A stretch of DNA of 64,000 nucleotides. Source: Marinicauda salina (lineage in GTDB: Bacteria; Pseudomonadota; Alphaproteobacteria; Caulobacterales; Maricaulaceae). The stretch spans positions 558,001 to 622,000 of the forward strand of contig NZ_QEXV01000001.1 in assembly GCF_003122085.1 (NCBI RefSeq), in the 5' to 3' direction. Made by a program: the position numbers and the translations under genes. Shown here piece after piece: positions 1 through 10,057 of this stretch (position 1 is the first letter of the stretch; the number at the start of each line of letters is the position of its first letter). The notes beneath the pieces were generated by a model. That model worked only from the letters and a program-made list of their open reading frames with translations, did no database searches and was not told the origin of the DNA.

Positions 1-1
1 C

Positions 2-172
2 GTCAACTGGGCCGCGGAGGGCCGTTGGGTTCATCTCGCCAAGCTCGGCTTCGAGAACTACTTCCTCGGCAAGATGCGCCGCGGGGTGAACGAGCCCTTC
101 TACGAGCGCGCCGTGCTCGACATGCTCGGCATCACCAAGACCAAGGCGCTCGCGGACGAGCAGGCCGAGTAG
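2..172 (+). CDS. C-terminal fragment of a sulfide:quinone-oxidoreductase-like flavoprotein
   Basis: The open frame enters from the left edge and stops at 170-172, so only about 56 residues are visible. They include a GRWVHLAKLGFENYFL stretch followed by KMRRGVNEPFYERAVLDMLGI. This resembles the membrane-associating C-terminus of NAD(P)/FAD-dependent oxidoreductases of the sulfide:quinone oxidoreductase type, which pass electrons from sulfide to the quinone pool. The FAD-binding part and redox cysteines lie outside the window, so substrate and activity cannot be judged. It is convergent with hutH, whose stop lies five bases further on. Confidence 0.55.
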   Translation, partial: VNWAAEGRWVHLAKLGFENYFLGKMRRGVNEPFYERAVLDMLGITKTKALADEQAE

Positions 173-176
173 GCGC

Positions 177-1694
177 TCACTCCGTCCAGACCGGCGCGGC
201 GTCCGCGATCGCGCCGGCGAGGACGGCGTCCTGCGCGCTCGTCAGCTCGTCGGCCATGTAGCGGTCGGCGTCCAGCTTCGCGGCGATCTTCCTCACGCGC
301 GCGTGGACCCGCTCGAGCGCGGCCGTCGTCTTCAGCGGCCGTCTCAGGTCGATCCCCTGGGCGGCGGCGAGCAGCTCCGCGCCGATGATCGCCGCGGCGT
401 TCTCCGCCACGCGAACGGCCTTGCGCGCCGTCCCGGTCGCCATAGAGACATGGTCTTCCTGATTGGCCGAGGTCGGCACGGAATCGACGCTGCCGGGGAA
501 GGCGAGGCTGCGATTCTCCGCGACCAGCGCGGCGGCGGTGACCTGGGCGATCATGAAGCCGGAATTGAGCCCGCCCTCCTCGACGAGGAAGGCCGGCAGC
601 CCGCTCATCTTCGGATCCACCAGCACGGCGAAGCGGCGCTCGCTGATCGAGCCGGCCTCGCACAGCGCCATGGTGATCATGTCGGCGGCGAAAGCGACGG
701 GCTGGGCGTGGAAATTGCCGCCCGAAATCGCTTCGTCCGCATCCGGAAACACGATCGGATTGTCCGAGACGGCGTTCGCCTCGACGCGCAGCCGCTCGGC
801 CGCGTCGCCCAGCAGGTCGAGCGCCGCGCCCATCACCTGCGGCTGGCAGCGGAAGGAGTAGGGGTCCTGCACCCGGTCGCAATTGCGATGGGCCTCGGCG
901 ATCTCGCTGCCCGAGAGCAGGCCGCGCAGATGCTCGGCGACCCGGATCTGGCCGGGCTGGCCGCGCAGCGCGTGGAGGCGGGCGTCGAACGGGGCGTGCG
1001 AACCCATCAGCGCCTCGACCGAGAGCGCGCCGGCGGCGAAGGCGGCGTCGAAGACCCGCTCGGCCTTGAACAGCGCGTCGAGCGCGATCGCGGTCGAGAC
1101 CTGCGTGCCGTTGATCAGCGCCAGGCCTTCCTTGGGACCCAGCGTCACCGGGGCGAGCCCGGCGCGTTCCAGCCCCTCGGCGGCGGGCAGGGTCTCGCCC
1201 TCGAACGCCACGCGGCCCTCGCCGATCAGCGCGCAGGCGAGATGGGCGAGCGGGGCGAGATCGCCCGACGCGCCGACCGAGCCCTGCGACGGGATCACCG
1301 GCAGGCAGTCGCGCTCCACCAGCGCAAGCATCAGCTCGACGACTTCCCGGCGCACGCCGGAATGACCGCGCGCCAGGCCGAGCGCCTTCAGCGCGATGAT
1401 CAGCCGGACGACATGGGCGGGCAGCGCCTCGCCGACGCCGCAGGCGTGGGAGAGCAGGAGGTTGCGCTGGAGTTCGGCGAGCTTGTCGCCGGGAATGCGC
1501 GTGTTGGCGAGGAGGCCGAAGCCGGTGTTGACCCCGTAGACCGTGCGCCCGCTCGCGATGATGCGTTCGACGCTCGCCGCGGCGTCGTCGAGCGTGTCGC
1601 GCGCCGATGCGTCCAGCGCGACCGGCGCGCCGGCCCAGATTGCGCGAATGGCGCCCAGCCCGGTCTCGCCGGGGATCAGCATCGCGGCGGTCAC
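177..1694 (-). CDS. hutH: Histidine ammonia-lyase
   Basis: First step of histidine degradation: non-oxidative deamination of histidine to urocanate in the cytoplasm. The 505-residue length is normal for the family. An Ala-Ser-Gly triad at residues 142-144 (context [11 protein letters not shown]) would cyclise to the MIO electrophile, and the [10 protein letters not shown] motif near residue 51 carries the catalytic Tyr. The start is GTG at 1694, overlapping the hutU stop (GTGA), which argues for translational coupling; an in-frame ATG four codons later is possible. It is the last gene of a hutI-hutU-hutH unit. Confidence 0.96.
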   Translation of the reverse strand: MTAAMLIPGETGLGAIRAIWAGAPVALDASARDTLDDAAASVERIIASGRTVYGVNTGFGLLANTRIPGDKLAELQRNLLLSHACGVGEALPAHVVRLIIALKALGLARGHSGVRREVVELMLALVERDCLPVIPSQGSVGASGDLAPLAHLACALIGEGRVAFEGETLPAAEGLERAGLAPVTLGPKEGLALINGTQVSTAIALDALFKAERVFDAAFAAGALSVEALMGSHAPFDARLHALRGQPGQIRVAEHLRGLLSGSEIAEAHRNCDRVQDPYSFRCQPQVMGAALDLLGDAAERLRVEANAVSDNPIVFPDADEAISGGNFHAQPVAFAADMITMALCEAGSISERRFAVLVDPKMSGLPAFLVEEGGLNSGFMIAQVTAAALVAENRSLAFPGSVDSVPTSANQEDHVSMATGTARKAVRVAENAAAIIGAELLAAAQGIDLRRPLKTTAALERVHARVRKIAAKLDADRYMADELTSAQDAVLAGAIADAAPVWTE

Positions 1695-3367
1695 GGCGCG
1701 CGCCCGATCATCGGCAGGTCGAGGCCGCGCTCCTTCGCGCAGTCTACCGCCTCCTCATAGCCCGCGTCGGCGTGGCGCATCACGCCCGTGCCCGGATCGT
1801 TCCAGAGCACGCGCTTCAGGCGCGCCTCGGCCTCCTTCGTGCCGTCCGCGACGATCACCATGCCCGCGTGCTGGGAATAGCCCATCCCGACCCCGCCGCC
1901 ATGGTGGAAGGAGACCCAGCTCGCGCCGGAGGCGGTGTTGAGCAGCGCGTTCAGAAGCGGCCAGTCGGAGACGGCGTCGGATCCGTCCTTCATGCCCTCG
2001 GTCTCGCGATTGGGGCTGGCGACCGAGCCGGAATCGAGATGATCGCGGCCGATCACGATCGGCGCCTTCAATTCGCCCGAGGCGACCATCTCGTTGAAGG
2101 CGACGCCGAGCTTGTCGCGCTCGCCGAGCCCCACCCAGCAAATCCGCGCCGGCAGGCCCTGGAACGAGATCCGTTCGGCGGCCATATCGAGCCATCGATG
2201 CAGCCGCGCGTCGTCGGGCAGGACCTCCTTCACCTTGGCGTCGGTCTTCGCGATGTCCTCGGGGTCGCCGGACAGGGCGGCCCAGCGGAATGGGCCGACG
2301 CCGCGGCAGAAGAGCGGGCGGATATAGGCGGGCACGAAGCCGGGGAAGCAGAACGCGTCGGCGAAGCCCTCGTCATAGGCGACCTGGCGGATATTGTTGC
2401 CGTAATCGACCGTCGGCACGCCGGCCTTCGAGAAGCCGGCCATGGCCTCGACATGGACGCGCATCGAGGCGCGCGCGGCGCGCTCGACGGCCTTGGGGTC
2501 CTTCTCGGCGGCCTCGCGCCACTGCGCGATGCTCCAGCCCTGCGGCAGATAGCCGTTGACGGGATCGTGGGCCGAGGTCTGGTCGGTGACGAGGTCGGGA
2601 CGAACCCCGCGTTTCAGGATCTCGGGAACGATGTCGGCGGCGTTGCCCAGCAGCGCGACGGACTTCGCCTCGCCGGCCTTTGTCCAGCGCTCGATCAGCT
2701 CAAGCGCTTCGTCGAGCGTCTCGACGCTCTCGTCGACATAGCCGGTGCGTTCGCGGAAGGCGATGCGCTCGGGATCGCACTCGACCGCGAGGCAGCAGGC
2801 GCCGGCCATCACCGCGGCGAGCGGCTGGGCGCCGCCCATCCCGCCCAGGCCTGCGGTCAGGATCCAGCGCCCGGAGAGATCGCCGCCATAATGCTGGCGG
2901 CCGGCCTCGGCGAAGGTTTCGTACGTGCCCTGAACGATGCCCTGCGAGCCGATATAGATCCACGAGCCGGCCGTCATCTGGCCGTACATCATGAGTCCTT
3001 TGCGATCGAGTTCGTGGAAATGGTCCCAGGTCGCCCATTTCGGCACCAGGTTGGAGTTGGCGATAAGCACGCGCGGGGCGTCTTCGTGCGTGCGGAACAC
3101 GCCGACCGGCTTGCCCGATTGGACGAGCAGGGTCTCGTCAGGCTCGAGGCGCTCGAGCGTCTCCTGGATGACGTCGTAGCTGGTCCAGTCGCGCGCGGCC
3201 CGGCCGATCCCTCCGTATACGACCAGCTCCTCGGGACGCTCGGCGACGTCCGGATGCAGATTGTTCATCAGCATTCGGCACGCGGCTTCGGCGACCCAGG
3301 TCCTGGCTTTCTTCTCGGGGCCCGTGCGCGGCTTGACCACGCGGGCGTTGGCGAAGCGCTCGTTCAT
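1691..3367 (-). CDS. hutU: Urocanate hydratase
   Basis: NAD+-dependent hydration of urocanate to imidazolonepropionate, second step of histidine breakdown. The protein has 558 residues, the usual family length, with the conserved [12 protein letters not shown] region near the N-terminus, a glycine-rich [12 protein letters not shown] nucleotide-binding loop, and the [18 protein letters not shown] segment carrying the active-site cysteine. The ATG at 3367 overlaps the hutI stop by 4 bp and its own stop overlaps hutH, so the three enzymes are coupled. Confidence 0.97.
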   Translation of the reverse strand: MNERFANARVVKPRTGPEKKARTWVAEAACRMLMNNLHPDVAERPEELVVYGGIGRAARDWTSYDVIQETLERLEPDETLLVQSGKPVGVFRTHEDAPRVLIANSNLVPKWATWDHFHELDRKGLMMYGQMTAGSWIYIGSQGIVQGTYETFAEAGRQHYGGDLSGRWILTAGLGGMGGAQPLAAVMAGACCLAVECDPERIAFRERTGYVDESVETLDEALELIERWTKAGEAKSVALLGNAADIVPEILKRGVRPDLVTDQTSAHDPVNGYLPQGWSIAQWREAAEKDPKAVERAARASMRVHVEAMAGFSKAGVPTVDYGNNIRQVAYDEGFADAFCFPGFVPAYIRPLFCRGVGPFRWAALSGDPEDIAKTDAKVKEVLPDDARLHRWLDMAAERISFQGLPARICWVGLGERDKLGVAFNEMVASGELKAPIVIGRDHLDSGSVASPNRETEGMKDGSDAVSDWPLLNALLNTASGASWVSFHHGGGVGMGYSQHAGMVIVADGTKEAEARLKRVLWNDPGTGVMRHADAGYEEAVDCAKERGLDLPMIGRAP

Positions 3368-4596
3368 GCATGCATCCTTTCAAGCCGGCCGGCGATCGCC
3401 AGGCGCTCGGGCCCGGCCGCGCCGATCCAGTAGGCGATTTCGGCGGGTTGCGAAATCCGCCACACGGCGAGGTCGGCGGCCTTGCCGGTCTCAATCGTTC
3501 CGATCCCATCCTCCAGGCCCAGCGCGGCGGCGCCGTTGCGGGTCATGCCCGCCAGCGCCTCCTCCGGCGTCAGTCCGAACAGCGTGCAGGCCATGTTCAT
3601 CGCCAGCGTCGGCGAGACGAGCGGCGAGGTGCCGGGGTTGAGATCGGTGGCGACGGCCATCTTCACGCCGCGCTCCCTCAGCGCCGCGACCGGCGGAAGC
3701 CGCGTCTCGCCGAGGGCGTAGAAGGCGCCGGGCAGCAGCACGGCGACGGTTCCCGCCTCGGCCATGGCCTCGACGCCGGCGGCGTCGAGATATTCGAGGT
3801 GATCGGCCGACAGCGCGTTGAAGGCCGCCGCCATCGCCGCCCCGCCCTGGTCGGAGAGCTGCTCGGCGTGAAGCCGCACCGGCAGGGCGAGCTGGCGGGC
3901 GGTCTCGAAGACCCGGCGCACTTCCTCGATCGTAAAGCCGATGGTCTCACAGAAGGCGTCGACGGCGTCGACGAGGCCTGCGGCGCGCGCCTGCGGCAGA
4001 CCCTTCTCGCAGATCAGCTCGACATAGGCCTCGCGCCGGTCGGCGTATTCCTCGGGCAGGGCGTGGAGGCCGAGATAGGTCCGCCTCAGGCGAAGTCCGA
4101 CGGCTTCGGCGGCGCGGCCGGCGGCCTCGAGCATCCTGATCTCGGTGTCGACGTCGAGGCCGTAGCCCGACTTGATCTCGACGGTGGCGACGCCGCCGCG
4201 CTTGAGCGCTTCGAGGCGGGGAATGGCGGCTTCGACGAGCTCGTCCAGGCTCGCCGCGCGCGTCGCCGCCACGGTCGACTTGATGCCGCCGCCGGCCCTG
4301 GCGATTTCTTCATAGCTCGCGCCTTCGAGGCGCTTTTCGAACTCGCCGATCCGGTCGCCGCCGAAGACGAGGTGGGTGTGGCAGTCGACGAGGGCGGGGG
4401 TGACCCAGGCGCCGCCGAGCGAGACGGTCTCATGCGCCAGGCTCTCCGGCGCGCCGGGCAGCTCGGCGCGGGGGCCGATCCAGGCGATCCGGCCGTCGGC
4501 GATCCCGATGGCGGCGTCGGGGATCGCGCCATAGGCGGCGTCGATGTCTGGAGCCATCGTGGCGGCGTCGAGATCGGTCCAGAGGGCGTCCCACAT
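3364..4596 (-). CDS. hutI: Imidazolonepropionase
   Basis: Metal-dependent amidohydrolase opening imidazolone-5-propionate to N-formimino-L-glutamate, third step of the pathway. [13 protein letters not shown] motif supplies metal-binding histidines, and later His/Asp positions ([24 protein letters not shown]) fit the family. The frame is open to 4677, but the domain starts at [13 protein letters not shown], so I place the ATG at 4596, giving 410 residues. First gene of the hutIUH unit, divergent from the hutG-like gene across 86 bp. No hutC repressor or clear HutC operator is visible here. Confidence 0.94.
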   Translation of the reverse strand: MWDALWTDLDAATMAPDIDAAYGAIPDAAIGIADGRIAWIGPRAELPGAPESLAHETVSLGGAWVTPALVDCHTHLVFGGDRIGEFEKRLEGASYEEIARAGGGIKSTVAATRAASLDELVEAAIPRLEALKRGGVATVEIKSGYGLDVDTEIRMLEAAGRAAEAVGLRLRRTYLGLHALPEEYADRREAYVELICEKGLPQARAAGLVDAVDAFCETIGFTIEEVRRVFETARQLALPVRLHAEQLSDQGGAAMAAAFNALSADHLEYLDAAGVEAMAEAGTVAVLLPGAFYALGETRLPPVAALRERGVKMAVATDLNPGTSPLVSPTLAMNMACTLFGLTPEEALAGMTRNGAAALGLEDGIGTIETGKAADLAVWRISQPAEIAYWIGAAGPERLAIAGRLERMHA

Positions 4597-4682
4597 GCGG
4601 GCCAGGAACTCCGTCGCGCTTGTTCGAAAGGGACCGGACTGATAGCAGATTTTCACGCTCGTCCAATTGCGGAGCATTTCCC

Positions 4683-5591
4683 ATGCGCGAAGCCGCCGAG
4701 TCGGAGTGCCGGTCCTGGCGCTCGATCGCCGACCTGCTCGGTCGATCGAAGGACGCGCCGGTGGCGCTGCTGGGCGCGCCGCTTTCCGAGCGCTCTCTGA
4801 CGCCGGGCCGTTGCGATCTAGCGCCGAAGGCGATCCGTGATGTGCTGAGACGCTTCAGCGTCTATGACCTCGAGACCGAGCACGGGATCGACGATCTGGC
4901 CGTGTTCGACGCCGGCGATGTGGATCTCAAGGCGGTCTCGCCCGCCGATGCGTTCGCGCCGGTGCGCGACGCCGCGGCGAAGCTCGCCGGTCAGCACGGC
5001 CTCACCGTCATCCTCGGCGGCAACAACGCCGTGACCCGGCCCGGCGTGCACGCGCTCGGCCCGCTGGAGCGGACCGGGCTGATCACGCTCGACGCCCATT
5101 TCGACCTGCGCGACACCGACTGCGGGCTCCTGAACGGCAATCCGGTCAAGGCGCTCATCGAGGACGGCCTGCCCGGCCGCAATATCGTCCAGATCGGGCT
5201 CGCGCCCTTCGCCAACACCGCGCGCATGCACGAGACGGCGAAGGCGCACGGGATCTGCGTGCGCACGATGGGCGATTGCCGCGAGATCGGCGTGCTCGGC
5301 CTGGTCGACGCGGCGCTCGAGACGCTGTGGGAGCGCTGCGAGGTGATCTATGTCGATTTCGACATCGACGTCGTCGACCGCGCCCAGTGCCCGGGCGCGC
5401 CCGGCGCCCGGCCCGGCGGCATGGCCGCCCACGACTTCTTCGCCGCGGCGCGCCGGCTGGCGGCGCATCCGCGCGTGAAGGCGGTCGATCTCACCGAGTT
5501 CGATCCGGGGATCGATGTCGCCGACATCACCGCGCTCACCGCCGGGCGCTGGCTGTGCGAGGTTCTGGCCGGCTACGCGGCGCGGGGCTGA
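4683..5591 (+). CDS. hutG: Arginase-family protein, probable formimidoylglutamase (HutG-like)
   Basis: Arginase/agmatinase-fold hydrolase of 302 residues placed head-to-head with hutI. From context it should hydrolyse formiminoglutamate to glutamate and formamide, completing a one-step version of the pathway (no hutF is visible). Two metal motifs are present: [10 protein letters not shown] and DFDIDVVD. The first motif, usually GGDHS, reads GGNNAV (about residues 112-117), replacing a metal-ligand histidine by Asn. The start is the ATG at 4683, after a GGAG-like site; an upstream in-frame ATG at 4620 would add 21 non-family residues. Function is inferred mainly from neighbours. Confidence 0.8.
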   Translation: MREAAESECRSWRSIADLLGRSKDAPVALLGAPLSERSLTPGRCDLAPKAIRDVLRRFSVYDLETEHGIDDLAVFDAGDVDLKAVSPADAFAPVRDAAAKLAGQHGLTVILGGNNAVTRPGVHALGPLERTGLITLDAHFDLRDTDCGLLNGNPVKALIEDGLPGRNIVQIGLAPFANTARMHETAKAHGICVRTMGDCREIGVLGLVDAALETLWERCEVIYVDFDIDVVDRAQCPGAPGARPGGMAAHDFFAAARRLAAHPRVKAVDLTEFDPGIDVADITALTAGRWLCEVLAGYAARG

Positions 5592-5626
5592 AGCCAACTA
5601 GACGAACGATCGTGCGGCATACCCGT

Positions 5627-6787
5627 CTACGCGCCGACGCGCCGGACCGCCAGGCCGTCGCGTTTCGCCTGCTCGACGGATGCGCATCCGGCTAAAGCGA
5701 TCGAACGTTCGATCTCTTGTCGGAACAGGTGCAGCATGCGCGTCACGCCGTCCTCGCCGCCGGCGGCCAGCGCATAGAGATAGGGCCGCCCGAAAGAGAC
5801 CGCGTCGGCGCCGAGCGCGAGCGCCTTGAGCGCATGCGTGCCGCGCCGCACGCCGCCGTCGACGATCAGCTCAAGCCGGTCGCCGACGGCCTCGCGCATG
5901 TCGGCCACGCACTCGACCGGTGCGGGCGCCGAGTCCAGCTGGCGTCCGCCGTGATTGGAGATCATCACCGCGCTCGCCCCGATCTCGGCGGCGCGCCGGG
6001 CGTCGTCGGCGTGCTGCAGCCCCTTGATGACGAACGGGCCGTCCCACAGCTCGACGAGCTCGGCGGCGTCATCCCAGGTCAACGAACGATCGAACTGCGA
6101 ATTCACGTAACCGACCAGCGACATCGCCCCGCCTTCGAGCGCGTCGACGCGATGGGCGACATTGGCGAGCGTGAAGTCCGGATCGCGCAGGAAGTTTCCC
6201 AGCCAGTGCGGATGCACGAGGAAGCTCGCCAGGCTCGCCGCGGTGAGCTTCGGCGGCATGGTGAGCCCGGTTCTCAGCTCGCGCTCGCGATTGCCCGCCA
6301 GCGTGGTGTCGACGGTCAGGCACAGCGCGTTGTAGCCCGCCTGCTTGCAGCGTTCGACGAATTCCCGCGTCAGGCCCCGATCCTTGAACATGTAGATCTG
6401 GAACATCTTCGGTCCGGCCGAGACCGAGGCCACGTCCTCGATCGAGGCCGTGCCCACGGTCGACAGCGAATACATGACGCCGGCGGCCTCGGCGGCGCGG
6501 GCCACGGCGAGCTCCTTGCCGTGATGGAAGAGCCGGTTCATCCCCGTCGGCGACAGGATCAGCGGCATGGCGAGATCGGCGCCCAGCACCCGCGTCGACA
6601 GGTCGATCTCGGAGATGTCGTTGAGATGGCGGGGGACCAGCTCGTAGCGGGCGAACGCGTCGGTGTTGTTGGCCAGGCTCCACTCGTCGTCGGCGCCGCC
6701 GGCGATGTAGTGGAACATCGGCGCGGGCAGGCGTTTGCGCGCCAGCGGTCTGAAGTCCGCGAGATTGAGGGCCTTCGGCGTCGCCAT
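5627..6787 (-). CDS. FMN-dependent alpha-hydroxy-acid dehydrogenase (L-lactate dehydrogenase-like)
   Basis: Flavoprotein of the LldD / glycolate oxidase family, which oxidises L-2-hydroxyacids to 2-oxoacids. The 386 residues cover the whole TIM barrel: MFHYIAGGADDEWSL near the N-terminus, LTVDTTLAGNRERELR in the middle, the catalytic SNHGGRQLDSAPAP His motif, and the FMN-phosphate DGGVRRGTHALKAL and FGRPYLYAL motifs. I chose the ATG at 6787 (MATPKALN); another ATG lies three codons upstream. It starts 32 bp after acetate kinase on the same strand, suggesting lactate oxidation is tied to the acetyl-phosphate branch. Lactate specificity is inferred. Confidence 0.85.
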   Translation of the reverse strand: MATPKALNLADFRPLARKRLPAPMFHYIAGGADDEWSLANNTDAFARYELVPRHLNDISEIDLSTRVLGADLAMPLILSPTGMNRLFHHGKELAVARAAEAAGVMYSLSTVGTASIEDVASVSAGPKMFQIYMFKDRGLTREFVERCKQAGYNALCLTVDTTLAGNRERELRTGLTMPPKLTAASLASFLVHPHWLGNFLRDPDFTLANVAHRVDALEGGAMSLVGYVNSQFDRSLTWDDAAELVELWDGPFVIKGLQHADDARRAAEIGASAVMISNHGGRQLDSAPAPVECVADMREAVGDRLELIVDGGVRRGTHALKALALGADAVSFGRPYLYALAAGGEDGVTRMLHLFRQEIERSIALAGCASVEQAKRDGLAVRRVGA

Positions 6788-6819
6788 CGCCCGCATTCGC
6801 GCCGCCCGCGGCGCGTGCG

Positions 6820-8010
6820 TCAAGTCCGGCCGGCTTGCAGCACGGTCCGCGCCCCCCGGGCGATGCGCGATTCCTCGTCGGTCGGGATCACCCAGGCCGA
6901 GACCGTGCTGTCGGCGGTCGAGATGCGCGGGCCATCGGCCGCGTTCGCCGCGGGGTCGAGATCGGCGCCGAGCCAGCCGCACAGCTCGACGATGCGGGCG
7001 CGGACCGGGGCGGCGTGCTCGCCGATCCCGGCGGTGAAGACGAGCGCGTCGAGCCCGCCGAGCGTCGCGGCGAGCCCGCCGATCTCCCGCGCGGCGCGGT
7101 AGCAGAAATGCTCCACCGCCTCGGCGGCGTTCGGGTCGTCGCTCGCCAGCAGGTCGCGCATGTCGTCGCTCACCCCGGACAGCCCGTACAGGCCCGAGCG
7201 GTTGTGGAGCAGGTCGGCGACCGCTTCGGGGCTCATGCCGTCCTCCTGCAGGAGGTGCAGCAGCACGCCGGGATCGATCGCGCCCGAGCGCCGCGCCATC
7301 GGCAGGCCGTCGAGCGCGGTGAAGCCCATCGTGGTGGCGACGCTCTTCCCGTCCCGCATCGCGCACAGGCTGGCGCCGTGGCCGAGATGGGCGGCGATCA
7401 GGCGCCCTCTGGCCGCTTCGCCGACGATGTCGGGGGCGACGGCGGCGATGTGCTCGTAGGACAGGCCGTGGAAGCCGTAGCGGATCACGCCGCGATCGGC
7501 GTATGCGCGCGGCAGCGCGAACAGCTCGGCCTGGCGGGGCTGGGTGCGGTGGAAGGCGGTGTCGAAGCATGCGACCGGGATCGCCTCGGGCCAGCGCTTC
7601 CGCGCGGCGTCGACGCCGGCGAGATTGTGCGGCTGATGGCCCGGCGCGAGCGGAGTCAGCGCCTCGAGCGCGTCGCGCACCGCGTCGTCGATCGCGACGG
7701 GTTCGGCGTGGTCGCGTCCGCCGTGGACGATGCGGTGGCCGACGGCGCGGACTTCGTAGGCTGCGGCGTCGTCGGCGACGGCGGCCAGCAGTGCGTCGAG
7801 GCAGGCGGGGTGGCTCGACTTCGGCGCGAGCTCGGCGGCCGGGCCGGGAGCGAGCGCGACGCCGTCGGCGTCGACGATGTCCGCCTCGGGCCGGGTTCCG
7901 ATCCCCGTCACCCGCCCCCGCAGCCTGGCCGCGGAGACGTCGTCGAGCGCGTAGAGCGCCAGCTTGACGCTCGACGAGCCGACATTGAGCACGAGGACGG
8001 CGTCGGTCAT
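6820..8010 (-). CDS. ackA: Acetate kinase
   Basis: Converts acetyl-phosphate and ADP to acetate and ATP, giving substrate-level ATP when respiration is limited. The 396 residues show the ASKHA fold: LVLNVGSSSVKLALY at the N-terminus, VGHRIVHGG, IAAHLGHGASL, RRSGAIDPG and VFTAGIGEHA near the C-terminus. The usual MGTRSG loop is altered to MARRSG, so related short-chain acids could also be substrates. The ATG at 8010 overlaps the stop of the MaoC-Pta gene (ATGA), which indicates coupled synthesis of the two enzymes of the acetate branch. Confidence 0.92.
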   Translation of the reverse strand: MTDAVLVLNVGSSSVKLALYALDDVSAARLRGRVTGIGTRPEADIVDADGVALAPGPAAELAPKSSHPACLDALLAAVADDAAAYEVRAVGHRIVHGGRDHAEPVAIDDAVRDALEALTPLAPGHQPHNLAGVDAARKRWPEAIPVACFDTAFHRTQPRQAELFALPRAYADRGVIRYGFHGLSYEHIAAVAPDIVGEAARGRLIAAHLGHGASLCAMRDGKSVATTMGFTALDGLPMARRSGAIDPGVLLHLLQEDGMSPEAVADLLHNRSGLYGLSGVSDDMRDLLASDDPNAAEAVEHFCYRAAREIGGLAATLGGLDALVFTAGIGEHAAPVRARIVELCGWLGADLDPAANAADGPRISTADSTVSAWVIPTDEESRIARGARTVLQAGRT

Positions 8011-9374
8011 TCGGCGGGCCGGACCTTGTTGTTGACGTAGAGCTGGGCGACCGCCGACGCCGCCACGCGGGGCAGGACGCCTTCGGACCGGCTGGTCAGG
8101 ATGATCGGCACGCGCGCGCCCATCACCACGCCGGCCGCGGTCGCGCCGGCGAGATAGTCGAGCTGCTTGACCAGGATATTGCCCGCCTCGATGTCGGGCG
8201 CGACGAGGATGTCCGCCTGTCCCGCGACCGGCGAATCCAGTCCCTTGGTCTGCGCGGCGTCGGGCGAGACGGCGTTGTCGAAGGCCAGCGGGCCGTCGAG
8301 CGCGCCGCCGGTGATCTGGCCGCGATCGGCCATCTTGCACAGCGCGGCGGCCTCGACCGTCGAGCGCATGCGCGGATAGACGGTCTCGATTGCGGCGAGG
8401 ATCGCGACCTTCGGCGCCGCGATGTCCAGCGCGCGGGCGAGATCGATCGCGTTCTGGACGATGTCACGCTTTTCCTCGAGGTCCGGGGCGATGTTGATCG
8501 CCGCATCGGTGATCAGGAGCAGCTTCGGATAGGCCGGCGCGTCGGTGACCATGACGTGGCTGATACGCCGCTCGGTGCGCAGTCCGTGCTCGGACGAAAC
8601 CACCTCGCCCATGATCTCGTCGGTGTGCAGCGCGCCCTTCATCAGCGCGGCGACGGCGCCCTCGCGCGCCATCGCCACGGCGCGCGCCGCGGCGGCGTGG
8701 CTGTGCGGCGCGTCGACGAGCTCCAGCGCCGAGATATCCAGGTCGGCGGCCTTCGCCGCGGCCTCGATCTTCGCGCGCGGACCGACGAGCACGGGCTCGA
8801 CCAGGCCGGCTTCGGCGGCGGCGAGCGCGCCGCCCAGCGACTTGTCGTCGACGGGATGAACCACAGCCGTTCGGACCGGGTCGTACCGGCGCGCCCGCTC
8901 GATCAGCCCTTTCAGCCGCAAGCCCTGCTCGTGCAGGAAAACCTGCGGACGGGTCTGGCGCTGCAGCCGCGCGCGCTCGGCCGGCGCGGCGACCTCGACC
9001 TCGCCGGTGACGACCGTCTCGCCGGTTTCGTTCTCGCCGTGAACAGCGAGGCGGACCCGCCGGTCCTCGCCCTTCTCGAGCACCCGGACCTCGACCGTCA
9101 CCGCGTCGCCGGGGGCCACGGGCTTTCCGAACTCCAGGTCCTGGCCGAGGATCGTCGTGCCCGGCCCGGGCAGCTTGACGCTGAGCGCGGCGACGACGAG
9201 CCCGGCGGTCCACATCGCCGCGCCGTCGACGCCGGTCTCGCCCGCCCGCGGCGCGGTCACGGCGCCGGCCATGACGCCGATCATCTCGATGTCGTCGGCG
9301 CTGAGCGTCCGCGTCAGGCTTGCATGCTCGCCGGTCTCGAGCTCGTCGTAAGTGCGGTTCTCGTAGTAGTCCAT
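8007..9374 (-). CDS. pta: MaoC-domain / phosphate acetyltransferase fusion
   Basis: 455-residue fusion, known in Alphaproteobacteria as bifunctional enoyl-CoA hydratase/phosphate acetyltransferase. Residues about 1-140 form a MaoC hot-dog domain; about 165-455 are a phosphotransacetylase (LMKGALHTDEIMGEVV, KLLLITDAAINIAPDLEEK, LDSPVAGQADILVAPDIEAGN-type motifs) moving acetyl between CoA and phosphate. The MaoC catalytic loop, normally a GD-NP-H-D pattern, reads AGAVTAPRAGE, so the Asp and His needed for hydration are missing. The start is the ATG at 9374 (MDYYENRTYDE). It heads the pta-ackA-2-hydroxyacid dehydrogenase unit, divergent from the phasin gene. Confidence 0.9.
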   Translation of the reverse strand: MDYYENRTYDELETGEHASLTRTLSADDIEMIGVMAGAVTAPRAGETGVDGAAMWTAGLVVAALSVKLPGPGTTILGQDLEFGKPVAPGDAVTVEVRVLEKGEDRRVRLAVHGENETGETVVTGEVEVAAPAERARLQRQTRPQVFLHEQGLRLKGLIERARRYDPVRTAVVHPVDDKSLGGALAAAEAGLVEPVLVGPRAKIEAAAKAADLDISALELVDAPHSHAAAARAVAMAREGAVAALMKGALHTDEIMGEVVSSEHGLRTERRISHVMVTDAPAYPKLLLITDAAINIAPDLEEKRDIVQNAIDLARALDIAAPKVAILAAIETVYPRMRSTVEAAALCKMADRGQITGGALDGPLAFDNAVSPDAAQTKGLDSPVAGQADILVAPDIEAGNILVKQLDYLAGATAAGVVMGARVPIILTSRSEGVLPRVAASAVAQLYVNNKVRPAE

Positions 9375-9628
9375 CGGGCCCGTCCGCCTGCAGGCGCGCG
9401 GCCGTCGCCGCGCAACGCTGCGACGCACGATAGTGCGCGCGGCGGCGTCGGGCGACCCGCGCGATCGCGCAGCCGCCGCGGCGCGTTAACGCATCGTTCA
9501 GTATTCTTGCGAGCTTGAGCGCCGCTCCCGGCGGAGTCTGACTGCCGGCATCGAAAACCCGCGCCGGCAGGCGGGCCTTGAAAGCCGGTCCGACCGCGCT
9601 CCGGCGCGAACGGACGAAGGAGCCATCC
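9375..9628. promoter_or_regulatory. Divergent intergenic region between pta and phasin
   Basis: 254 bp separating two divergent transcription units of the acetate/PHA island, so promoters in both directions are expected. A perfect 10-bp palindrome GCGTTAACGC lies at 9483-9492, next to a short AT-richer stretch (CAGTATTCTTGCG). No TTGAT-N4-ATCAA FixK/FNR site is visible. The phasin ribosome-binding site GAAGGAG is at 9615-9621. Confidence 0.4.
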
Positions 9629-10033
9629 ATGTCGACTTCCTCCCACCAGACCGAGACGCGTCAGAGCGCCTCGTCCACGTCCGGCGGCGGCGCGCACAAG
9701 TCCGCCGGCGACGGCAAGAAGCGCAAGGACAGTCCCGGCGCGGCGATGACCGGCATGGCCGAGACCATGCAAGCCGCCGGCGACGGCATGTGGAAGTCCA
9801 GCCGGGCGTTCAGCGAGGAGGCGGCGCATTTCGCCGCCCGGCGCGCCGAGCGCTATCACGACTATTTCGAGGATCTCGCCTGCTGCCAGACGCCCACCGA
9901 CGCGATGCACGCCGCGACGCGCGCCGCGCAGACCTTCATGCAGGACTATATCGACGAGTTCAGCCGCATGAGCGAGATGGCGATGTCCAGCATGCAGGAG
10001 GTGAGCGCTCGCGCGAAGCCGGGCGAGAACTGA
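9629..10033 (+). CDS. Phasin-family protein
   Basis: 134-residue protein with a polar, Ser/Gly/Lys-rich N-terminal 40 residues and a helical amphipathic remainder. WKSSRAFSEEAAHFAARR, TRAAQTFMQDYIDEFSRMSEM and a SSMQEVSAR tail are the pattern of phasins that coat PHA granules. The start is the ATG at 9629, preceded by GAAGGAG with 7-nt spacing; the frame extends upstream to 9578 without protein-like sequence. Hsp20 follows after 24 bp, and the PHA synthase lies 3 kb downstream, which supports granule association. Two adjacent cysteines (LACCQT) are unusual for a phasin. Confidence 0.75.
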   Translation: MSTSSHQTETRQSASSTSGGGAHKSAGDGKKRKDSPGAAMTGMAETMQAAGDGMWKSSRAFSEEAAHFAARRAERYHDYFEDLACCQTPTDAMHAATRAAQTFMQDYIDEFSRMSEMAMSSMQEVSARAKPGEN

Positions 10034-10057
10034 GCGGCGCGGCGAGGAGAGGCAGTC

